A DNA stretch of 64,000 nt. It comes from Fratercula arctica. Its lineage: Eukaryota > Chordata > Aves > Charadriiformes > Alcidae. The notes under the pieces are model-generated. The model was not told the origin of the DNA, did not search any database, and was given only the letters and a program-made list of their open reading frames with translations. Within the stretch, counting starts at the first letter, position 1; each line of letters begins with the position of its first letter. Location: contig CANTUZ010000003.1 of NCBI GenBank assembly GCA_947846985.1, positions 95,446,674 to 95,510,673 of the forward strand, written 5' to 3'. Both the position numbers and the translations under genes were made by a program. Positions 51,420-61,454 of this stretch are shown here, one piece after another.

Positions 51420-51998
51420 TGTCCTGGTTCGGGGTGGAGCAGAGCCAACTCTCTGTTCAGCGAGGGGCTCCTGCTCCCGCTGGTCGCTGTGGCAGCCGGG
51501 GTCACTGCTGGGCCGTTTCCCCTGTGGAGGGGTCACGCCTGTGGGGAGGAGTGGGCAGGTCAGGTGACCCAAACTGACCAATCGGGTGTTCCGTCCCAGC
51601 TGCCGTGCTCAGTAGAAAAGCTGAGGGATCAAAGGGGTCAGTTTGGCTCTTCTTCAGTGGCTCTCGTTCTTCAGTGACTGATGTCTGAGGAGGACATCAT
51701 CAGCTTATCTGCCTTTTGATCACGGTCAGTGTGTTCCCATTTTTCACTGAGTCCAGTCTGGAACTTCCTCAGTGCCTGATGGTAACATCTCCCTGGGAGC
51801 TTGATATGGTTTTGTGTATGTTTATATGTATTGTATTTATTTCATTATTTCCGTTTTAATTTATTATGAACATTTCATTAAAGTAGTTTAGTTTTTTCTA
51901 AACTCGTAAATCTCTTTATCTGTCTTCCTCCTCTCATTGGAGCAAGAGGTGGGGGAGAGCAGCTGTTGTCATTGGCTAATCTGGCCCAAACCAGGACA
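51420..51998 (+). mobile_element. Solo LTR of an avian endogenous retrovirus
   Basis: A 579-bp element beginning tgtcctggttcggg and ending cccaaaccaggaca. The ends are inverted repeats with one mismatch in 14 bases and have the TG...CA terminal rule. It is flanked by the 5-bp duplication agctg. An attaaa poly-A-type signal lies near 51879 after an AT-rich part, placing U3-R-U5 left to right. No gag, pol or env lies beside it, so it is a solo LTR left by recombination. Terminal bases resemble the avian ERVL-like group (tgtcctggttt...). Confidence 0.93.
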
Positions 51999-52765
51999 AG
52001 CTGCTTTCTAGTGTGTCAGCCCTGAGCATGGACTGGTGTGTGGGGTTATTCCACTCCAGTTACTGGACTTTGCATTTCCTTTTACTGAGTTTCCTGAGGT
52101 TCCTGTCGGCACACTTCTCCATACCTCTTAAGGTCAGTATAAATGGCAGAAAACTCATCTGGCATATCAACCACTTCTCCCAATTTTGCATCAAGTGAAA
52201 ACTTGCTGAGAGTGCACTCTGTCCTATCATGCATTACTGAAGAGCTTAAGTAGTATTGGATGTAGTATGAACTCGTGGTGTACATCATTGGTGACCGACC
52301 TGCAACAGGACTTCATGCTGCTGATCACTGAACACAGCCCCTTGAACCTGGCAGCTGAGCCAGTTTTCAGCCCATCTCACTGTCCATTCATCTAGTCCAT
52401 ACATCGCCAACTTGTCTGTGAGGATCTTATGACAGAAAGGTTGAAAGCCTCACTAAAGTCAAGATAGACAACATCCACTGCTCTCCCCTCATCTACCACG
52501 CTAGTCATCTCATCACAGAGGGCTATCAGTTTGGTAAAGCACTATTTCCCTTTCATAGCTCCATGCCAACTATTCCTAATCACCCTCTTGTGCTTTCTGT
52601 GCCTAGAAATGGTTTCCAGGTGTCACTGCTTCGTTAGCTTCCCAGGAATTGAGGTGAGGCTGACTGGCCTGTAGTTCCCTGGATCTTCCTTCTTGCCTTT
52701 CTTGAAGACAGGAGTGACATATGCTTTCTTCCAGTCACCAGAAATTTCTCCCAGTTGCAGTTACT
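51999..52765 (-). mobile_element. CR1 LINE, 5' half of the same split copy
   Basis: The minus strand reads CR1 reverse transcriptase in order: DWKKAYVTPVFKKGKKEDPG and NYRPVSLTSIPGKL near 52640-52750, then ILTDKLAMYGLDEWTVRWAE near 52400, then TECTLSKFSLDAKL at about 52200 (catalytic FADD box changed to FSLD), and TLESSL just before the LTR. Several frameshifts and stops show it is old and inactive. It starts at the RT fingers, so the original copy was 5'-truncated. Confidence 0.92.
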
Positions 52766-54788
52766 ATTTGCCCACAATTTTGTAAAATCTGTGTTTTACC
52801 ATAAGGACTTGGTATGTTGAAAATGGATTTTAATAATGCATATAATCTGTCCAAATTTACTGACAGACTATCCTAAGAAGGAAGAGGCTAGCCCATAAGA
52901 ATAAATATAATTTTTGTAAGGTGCTTTTTACAGGGTATAACGGGTACAGTTCATACTTCCCCCACAGGCCGTAGCAACTGCATTCTTTTTGTCTTAAAAG
53001 GCAGGCTGGCATTCAAAACAAGGTCAGGTGATGATAAAAATATATCAGTTGAGGGACACAGTCTTTTTATACGGAAAACAGTCAAACCTTCATGATCAAA
53101 TAATCTCATTTTGTTCATGGAGTATTTATACTTATCCTACATGAACAACTGTAATGGAGGAGATAAGTTACATTATTTTTTTAGTAGTTATTTTTTACCA
53201 AAAAAATATCTTCTGAAGGCCAAATAAAATCATCAGAGAGGAAGTTTAAAATCTGTATAAAGCACTTATTTTTTCACTTAGTGCAAAGTTCATTCGTACA
53301 GGTCAGTGTTGCATGACACTATAGAGACCAAAAATACAAATAAGTCCAAAAATGGGTTAAAAGGGGGAGATAGGTTTATCCTTATTAAAATTACTTTTCC
53401 AAATGTTACCCTGTCTTAGGGAGTCTTTGAGTTACTCATTGCCAGAGGTTGGAATGGTATATTTGGTGAATTATCAGATGCAAACTCTGCTTGTTTTCTT
53501 CTTGTATTCTTCCCCAAGTATTCATTAATAGCTTACTCACTGGTGATGGAGCTAGATAGATATTTGACCCATGGGGCAGCTTTTCTCTTACTAGATAGCT
53601 TGGGCATTAACTGTACAGTATGTTGTAGAACAAGCCCTTACAGAAGAAAAAGTAACAAGCCTCTGAAGTAGCTGGAATCTAAGGTGTATTGTCTGTGCTT
53701 TTATTCCATTATTCACTGTTCCATCTTCAGTCCCTCAGATTCCAATATGTTTTGGGAAGTCCACAGCAGAGAAAGAAAACATGAAAAAAGAAAAATGCAG
53801 AAAAATGTTTAACAAACCTATTTTCAGTATGAAAGTTAAGGAGTTAGGGTCCAAACTTCTCAAGATGTGTATTTGGTAGACCCCTGACTGGTTCTGGTTC
53901 CTAACCGTGAGTAAGTGGGTGGTGGAAAAAGTGGAACTCCCAGAGAAATAAGTATTCAAGGAACTCCAGCTGCAGTGTGTGTTAAGTAAATCTTCTGTAG
54001 TCTGTGTATCTAATCCTATCTGAAGTACAGATCATAAAATATGGGTCATGAAGTTTTCTATAAATTTTGAGAAGAAAAACATAGGTAGTGGTATATGGAA
54101 TAAATGTGTACTTTTTAAATGGAAACATCTATAGACATATACCTACTTTTAAATACAAATGTGCAGCATCTGTCTGCATGGAAACTGCTAAAGCATTTAC
54201 AGACGCTTTCAAGGCTATCAAATTTATCTATGACTATTTAATGTACCCTTCATGCACAGTGGAGGTTATCCACATCTGCTTTGTTTCTATGAGTCATAAA
54301 ATCATAATCAAATGCTCTTCACCCTTACAAGTAGCAGTAATAAAAATGCACTAATTTGTCACAGTGAAAGTCAGATTGAAACCTAAGTTTTATAGGATTA
54401 AGAAAGACTATTAGACAGAAACCTTATTCAAACTGATTATTTGTGCTATGTTTGGAATTAGAAGAGAGCAAGGAAGGACTCTTTTGTTATGAATGCATGG
54501 AAATCCAACATATAAGTTGACATGTTGTTCCTTTATGCTTTGGAATACCAATACAGTGAGTGATTTGGTAAGATACCATTAATTTACCAGATAGCTCATC
54601 TGCTTACCAAAACAAATTAAGAACTTGATTGAAACAAACATGGATGTATGTAAGTCATTCCAAAAATGTCAGTTTAACCTCTTCCATTTTAAACACTGAA
54701 TGATTTAAACTACTTGTAAGAAAAGTAATTTTTTATGTGTCTGTATTTCTGCCTTTTTCTCTCTTGCACCTCCTATTGTTTCTGAATA
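52766..54788 (+). other. EYS intron 24, middle part
   Basis: AT-rich sequence with no recognised gene or repeat. Confidence 0.6.
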
Positions 54789-54903
54789 TCATAGAATCAC
54801 AGAATGGTTTGGGTCGTGAAGGACCTTAAAGATCATCTAGTTCCAGCCCTGCTGCCATGGACAGGGACACCTGAGGGTGCGCTCAGTCCCAACATCCATG
54901 TTG
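54789..54903 (-). mobile_element. CR1 LINE 3'-tail fragment
   Basis: About 115 bp, starting with the antisense CR1 tail (atcatagaatcacagaatgg) and continuing through the antisense 3' UTR ('gaaggaccttaaagatcatc', 'ccatggacagggacacc'). Very short 5'-truncated insertion. Confidence 0.9.
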
Positions 54904-57900
54904 CCAACAAAGATGTTAAATTAATTTAAGAGAGTTGATAGAGATCTCAGAAAATATAAGTTGCTTCAAGTTCTGTGTGAATAGCTAGCCAGGGAGATAA
55001 GAGAGACTAAGCATCTTGTCCGAGGGAATGTGCGCAATGAGCACATGCTTGTTGAGCTTTAGGGAACTTGAATTTTTTTACATGTGCTCCAGTTGCAGGA
55101 GAAGCTTCAGTCAGAAATCATATCTCTTCAATGTTAAACATGACACATTTTACAGGATATCAGGCTTCAGTAGTTTATAGTATTCACAGAACATATTTCT
55201 TCAATGCATCCATGTGATTTGCACTGACAATTTAATTTCTGAGACTAACATCATAATACTTCAACATTATTAAAACATTTATGGTATCAGATAAGTGGTT
55301 TTCACAATATTTTCCTTGGGGATACAAGTAGTATATTAATTTTTCATCACTTCTCCCAGTATTCTAAATGCAAACAAAACCACAAAACTGTAAAATGACA
55401 GAGTGCATGTGTTGAAAGATTGCAAGATCTTTGTGTATTGTTTGCAGTCTAAATGCTGTTTCAGACAACAGCAAGCCTTTTCTGGATCTGGCAGGTGATT
55501 TGGGATACAATCTGAGCTGCAGAGACCTAAATTCATATAAGTGCCTGTCTGTGCATTGAGTACCTGTACTCACATAATTCTAAACGGAGACCTAGTTGGT
55601 ATGGTCAGTGTAGCTTAAAGGGTTGTTTGACTGCACAGGCACCTAAAGCCTAAACCTAGGTGTCCAATGCCGTTTTGAGGTTTCCCCAGCTTCCTGCTGC
55701 CACAGAAGGCTGTGAGTTTTTTATGGATTTTGTGATACACCTGCCAACATCATCTAGCTGCCTCAGACATATGAAAGTATCCCAAAATAATTTGTTTTTC
55801 AAATCCACTGCTGGGTCTATATTAGGGTGATTGATTAGCTTCTGGAGCTTTCTTGACTTTATTGACTAAAAGTGTGATTTGGTTATCTAACCATAAGCAC
55901 CTAATGATATTTGAAACAATCAATGGAGTATCCACTATACCTTCATATGGCAGGTAGAATAACATAGGACCTGTGTGAAACCTACAACTCCTGGTTTGTC
56001 TGCTGGGACTCAGACAGGATACCCAGCAATTCCAAAAGTGATACTAGACACCCACATTTAAGCAGTAAATACCCTCAGAATTTGTGCTAACTTTAATGTG
56101 TTTAGACTCCTAGCATGCTTGCAGTTACTACATGACACCTAAATTTGAATGTCTCAGTCTTAAATCAAATTTCAAGCTTCATGTCTGTGCTGCTAAATGA
56201 AGAAACAGGTAACATTTACAGGCACTAAAACTCACTGAATGATGTAAATAGCTAGATGTAGACATACAGATGTAGATATCATGAACTTGTTATTCCAGGT
56301 CTGGTTTGGTTTTAACATGAGCCAATGAACACTTCCACAAAAAATTCTAACTCATCCCTGGGATATTTATACTTTCTTCTTGTCAATTAATGACCTAGAA
56401 GACACCTGTTTCAAAGATTTAAATTCAGATATGGACCCTACTACTAATTTTTCATTTTCAGACCCTTTCTGGGCTGGCTTTATGGAATTTTCAGCCTACA
56501 GAGTAAATAGTTCTCTAACTAGTCAGATTTTGTTTTTTCTGCTATTTATGTGTCTTCTGTCTTTGTGTCAAAAAAAAAAAAAAAAGAACAATTTTACAGA
56601 ACAAGTTAGAGGTAAGATTGAAAATTGAGATTTATGCACTGTACCAGAAGTTCTCTTTACGGTTTTGCATTATTTTCCAGGTTTCTTATGACATCTATTA
56701 AGAGAAGGCAGGAAACTGAGCTGGCAAATTAGAATCCTCAAGGAGGAGATCAGGCGTACTCCTTTCCTTCAAAGTCAGGGAAACATCTCCTTCTACCTAG
56801 CATTCTTTATTTTGAAAATAGGACTCGGATGCTTAAGACATTCTAGTCACCAAAAAGTGGTTGCAGGATATTCTTTACACCTAACCACCAGTGGTTTGGG
56901 GTCTCCAAGGCCTTGACAATATGGTTGGCCTCAAGACTATCTCTGTCATCAGTTGTCTAAAACAGCAGATGGCAAGACGCAGCAAAAGAGATAAAACTGT
57001 GGCTATATTCATAGCCTGGAAATGGTGATGAAAAAATCATGAACAAGTCCATTCAAAAAATCCATAGATTATTACCAAAGCTAATGTGTGTTGTCAGAGA
57101 TGCATGTCTTTCAGCGATGACACTGTCTGTATTTTAAATGGCTGTCTAGAAATGTAGGATCCTTCTAGGTTAGCTAAGTTAGCTGTATCTCTTCACATAG
57201 CCCATTAGTTCATTACAACAGAAGTGAAAATAAAATGAACCCAGGCCTGGCTTCAGCATATATTTATTTCACACTTCAATAATGCATTTAATTCACATAA
57301 TTATTGCTGTAGGAGAAATGCATTCCTTCTTGCCTTTTTTACAGACCACTGAATATGAACATTTTTAATTTATTACTACAAAGGATATTTCAGTCTTCCC
57401 ATGAATTGCTACTCTTGATAAAAAAATAAAAAGTGAGTGCCAGGTCCAATTTGAGACTGCCACTACATTTTTTCTTTTCCAAGAGCTGTCTGTGAACTTA
57501 ATGTATTAACAAGGTGCCTTGTGAAGATCTGGTAACAAATGGCAACAAATACCAAGCTATGGTGTACAAAAAGAAAGAACACTAACTTGACAGTCAGAAC
57601 AAACTGTAGGTTTTTAGATAGCTAAGTCCTCTGCTTTCTGTATAACTACATGCTAACTGAAGGTGATTATTTTTATTGCTGGTGACAATACTGTCTTTGA
57701 CACAAATCTGTGGGGAAATTATTTTTATTGATAATTTGTAATACTAACTCAGAGTCAAAATATCATTTAGTTAAAATTTAAACTATACAACTATGCTATT
57801 AAATTAGTTAAGCAATATTTTCCACATGATTAGATTTGCTTTCAAAAGCGTGGACAGCTTAATATAAGCAAACAACATCTTAGAACAAAGGAAAGCAATA

Positions 57901-57968
57901 ATTTGAACTAACATGACTATGAAATGCAAATTGCCTTCAAAAATGGCTTTTTAAAAATTCTTTTTCAG
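54904..57968 (+). other. EYS intron 24, last part
   Basis: Non-coding and AT-rich, ending in the acceptor attctttttcag. A poly-A run lies near 56571. Intron 24 as a whole is 10.1 kb and in phase 0. Confidence 0.65.
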
Positions 57969-58221
57969 GGACGAAGCTGTGAGCTTAATTACAATGATTG
58001 CCTTATACAGTCCTGCTCCACTGGGTTTCTTTGTGTTGATGGAATAAACAATATCACCTGTTTACCTACTATCCCCCAAAGCAAGAAAACTGTCACTGAA
58101 GTGGCTGAAGAGTTTCCTACTGAGACTTCAGACAATGACCTTCCATCAGCCCTTGCTGTGTCTATGGAACTTTGGTCTAAACATGCTTCTCCTGGTTTTC
58201 ATACAGGAGAGGTGTCCCAAG
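57969..58221 (+). CDS. EYS: EYS exon (last EGF-like module plus linker), human exon 25 equivalent
   Basis: A 253-bp exon between ttctttttcag and gtaagt, entering in phase 0 and leaving in phase 1. The first residues (GRSCE) complete the EGF module of the previous exon. Then comes an incomplete EGF: NDCLIQSCSTGFLC, then NNITC, which gives four cysteines and no fifth or sixth. The rest (about 55 residues from LPTIPQSKKT to GEVSQ) is a polar, Ser/Thr/Glu-rich linker without cysteine. This marks the change from the EGF array to the Ser/Thr-rich region that precedes the laminin-G half in EYS. The frame is open throughout and both splice sites are consensus. NNIT is a potential N-glycosylation site. 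Confidence 0.78.
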
Positions 58222-59496
58222 GTAAGTAGAAAAAGCTTCTGAAGTAATGCATATGTCAAGCTTCTTCCCTTGTTTGTGCTTTTTAAATGGTAAGAATATA
58301 CAAAACGTATTCATTTTCTTCTTAAGAATGTTGTTTTCTGCTTCCTCTACTGCCTTTGATTCTTTTTATTTAATCTATCATCCTATCTTAATTGTGCTTA
58401 AATGTGACTGGATAATGACTCTTTTCTCTCAAAATAGTTTTTCCCAGCGTCTTACAAATCCAGAAAGGAAAACTGCACTGTCTCTTAGATTGGTTTTCAG
58501 TTTGCTTTGCTAGACTGTACAATTTCATATACCTCATGTTGTGTTCAGCTTGCTCTGACCCCGATGCCCTTCTTCCCTTCTTCGTTGGCTAATCAGCTGC
58601 AGAAAGATAATTTGCCTTACTCCATGGGGACTTCAGTTTTCCTTTCCTAGTTCCTGTTTTTGGGAAGCTAAAAAATTGCCTATGCTGTTATCTTCTTATT
58701 TGAAGAAAAGTCAACACTAACAGGAATGCAATGTTTTATTTTAAAGATTGTACCTTCATTGTGGCCTGTTCATTTTACTAAAGCTAGGTATTATACAGAT
58801 AGTGTGTGTATAAGGCATTCTCTACAGTTAGTTTCGGAATTTTTTGCTTATATGCTCTTTCAAAGTAATTACTTGTATAAGAAATAAGCCAGGAGTCCTG
58901 TATTTTAATTTGGTGAGTGGAGTTTTATTGAACATTTGATTTCTCTATAGACTAGTCTTTTGGGGATTTATCTAAGCTTTTGTTGCATTCCTAATAGGTA
59001 ATATTCTTTCTTGATGTAAGTAATGACACTGAATGAAATGCAGTTAGGAAATGCAGTTACATCTGTGTATTTTCCAAAATATCCTGTCATCTAGCTTGCT
59101 TACGTTCTCAATGGATAAGATTTATAATGCATTCATTTTATATCGATTCACATTAGCTGTTTGATTTCGAAAATTTAATACTTCTGTTCTGAGCAGTGCC
59201 ACTTGTTCTGATGCTGGCCTTCATAAAGGATTTGAATAATGGGAAGGTTTGCAGGTGACTAAAACCGCTTCTACGCTTTTATTAAGAATATGATTTACAG
59301 AGTTGTATTTGTCTGCTACATAATACTTCGGTAAGAGTCTACAAGGTTTTGGTGGCCATGTAATTAGCTGCAGACACAGTCCAGGGCCAAAGTTTTTAAT
59401 TTTTCCTTTCTCTTATGTGTTTTTTTTTGTTGTTGTTGTGTTGGTGTTCTTGTTTTTTTTTTTTTTTCTTTCTTTTCTACATTTTTATCCTTAAAG
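58222..59496 (+). other. EYS intron 25
   Basis: A 1.3-kb phase-1 intron. It ends in a very long pyrimidine tract (T-run at about 59452-59467, then ctttcttttctac) and ttaaag. Confidence 0.7.
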
Positions 59497-59948
59497 GTCT
59501 GAAAAAGGCAGATCTTTTCAGCTGTGGGATGCTTCTGACCACTAACTTGGCTAAACTGAGCTATGGGCTAGGAGGACTAATTGCCACTGGAGAGTCTTCA
59601 ACCGTATTTAGGATAGGAACCTCAACAGATGTTCTCCCTTCACACTTTCTTGGTTCTGCTGTTCAGGTCTCAGTAAAAATAAAGTCTAATATCACACCTG
59701 TACCATATGGGGCTATTGATATTTCCATAAATTTAAGGTCAGTACCTCTTCCCCAGCATAATTATGATACAATCTCATTTATCAGTAGTTCCTTAATGAC
59801 ACTTTCTGTTTTCCCTACACAAGTTGTATCATTAGAGCAGCACCAGACTGTTGCTTTATCTGCCACAGACATGAGTTCAGTAATTAGTAACATACCAGGG
59901 GCCGAAATAGAATTAAATAGTGAGTCATTACTCTCCTGTGGATTATAG
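59497..59948 (+). CDS. EYS: EYS Ser/Thr-rich exon, open 5' part, human exon 26 equivalent
   Basis: Coding starts after the acceptor ttatccttaaag in phase 1, matching the previous exon. The frame runs for 149 codons from LKKADLFSCGMLLTTNLAKL to SLLSCGL and meets TAG at 59946-59948. The translation is rich in Ser, Thr and Val with no domain. In human EYS the corresponding exon (c.3878-5644 from memory, about 1.77 kb) is open throughout and phase 1 at both ends. Here the frame closes after a quarter of that length. A GTGAGT donor at 59920-59925 would end the exon at 59919 in phase 1, leaving 423 bp (141 codons), which would avoid the stop. Whether this exon is shortened, skipped or dead cannot be settled from sequence alone. 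Confidence 0.65.
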
Positions 59949-61454
59949 TTTATAACTGATTCTACAAGTGCAGCTTCAGTTCTCTCTAGGTTGTCTCAAA
60001 AGGGTCCTGAAGAATTGTCAGGTGTCTTTTCAGCATCAGAAGAGCTGTGGAGATCATGAAGTCCTTCAATAATTTCTCATTCCCCTACTAAAATACATAC
60101 TTCAAAATAGATATCTTTCCTTAATTTGTTAGTCATGAAACTCAAATGCAAACATCTCCTCCTAGTGAATATATGGCTATTACTGCTTCATCCATCAGCC
60201 AGAGACTCACAAACATCAAATTACAGTCTGCTGATTCTTTACGTGAGTTAAGCCAAATATGTGCAACGTTCTATGACTGAAATAAAACTGATGAATTCTC
60301 AGACCAAGTTCTGCATAGTAAACAGTCCCCATTTTATGAGATGTTTTGGATGAACTTAGTGATATTTACCAGCTGGTACACACTAATGGGAGCTACTGCT
60401 ATTACTTCTGGGTATTTATTTTCTTCATAACATAATCAGTGGAGTTCACAGAACTGTCATCCTTGCATCCCACTACAGGAAATACACAGACATCTCCAAC
60501 TGATAGAACTGTCTGTTCTACCTTTTCTGTCACAAGAATCAGATACTCATTTTCCCTTTTTGGTTCATAATTTATGTGATTTGGTTTATAATAATAATTT
60601 TCATTACTTAAAGCCTTTAAAGAGGTAAACATAGACTTGACAAAGTGATTAACTACTATTGAGCAGCTGACAACAGAGGAAATTCAACAATTACTGGAGT
60701 CAAAACTGCATGATCCAGTTATGGAGATCTGTCATTAAGTCAGGGTACTTTTTCTTAAACATTCAGCTGAGTAGTGTATTTCAAGAACTACTTTTAACCC
60801 ACATATGAAATAGTAGTTCTGAGTTCAAAACACATCTACTGATAAATACAGGTGAGACTCTTAAAATATTTTCAAAAACAATCTGGTTTTTGATTTATAT
60901 CTTCTGCCTACAAAAACTTCAGGTATAGGCTTACAGACAGATACCCTGAAAAGCTGTCATTATTTGAATCTCCTAGTGATGAATTATCTTACTTGGTTTT
61001 ATCTGCACAAGCCTCGTCTGTGCAAACAGAAATTTGTAAAATGCTAGTGACAAAGTGTTTATCTTTACATACCTGTTATCCTACTTTAAGTTCTGCCTTA
61101 CAAGAATGTTAGCAATATTGTACTGAAATACATGATGAGGAGACACTACTGCTGTGCATGATAAGGAACAACTCCTCATGAATCTAAACACTGTCCTACC
61201 TAGACTTCACAGTATATCTGCAGTGGATTCAGTTTCTGGCCTTTATCAGCTGATGCTATCTGTTGAGTTTCTCATTTCTATTCAGACGACTTTTTGAGGT
61301 GGTGGGGTGTTTTTATACAAAGATAAAAGTGTCTGTCAAGGTTGCCAGGTGCTTGAAAGAGATTTATTGTAATCAGGCAGCAGCCTGTTCAATGGATACA
61401 GCACCTGCTGCTGTACCTGATACAGATGGTTATTCTTTATGTTCTGCCATGTAG
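59949..61454 (+). pseudogene. EYS: Decayed remainder of the EYS Ser/Thr-rich exon
   Basis: Protein-like, Ser/Thr-rich stretches continue in all three frames. In the exon's own frame, 36 codons run from the first stop to TGA at 60057-60059. In the next-but-one frame, 60125-60277 contains SHETQMQTSPPSEYMAITAS, followed by 60281-60427. In the third frame, 60436-60567 contains ELSSLHPTTGNTQTSPTDRT, and 60649-60735 contains LTTIEQLTTEEIQQLLESKL. Then 61139-61294 lies in the second frame and 61263-61451 again in the exon frame. The total span from 59497 is about 1.96 kb, near the human exon's length. The pattern fits an old exon broken by frameshifts and stops. Individual pieces of 30-50 codons could arise by chance, so the extent is uncertain. 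Confidence 0.5.
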
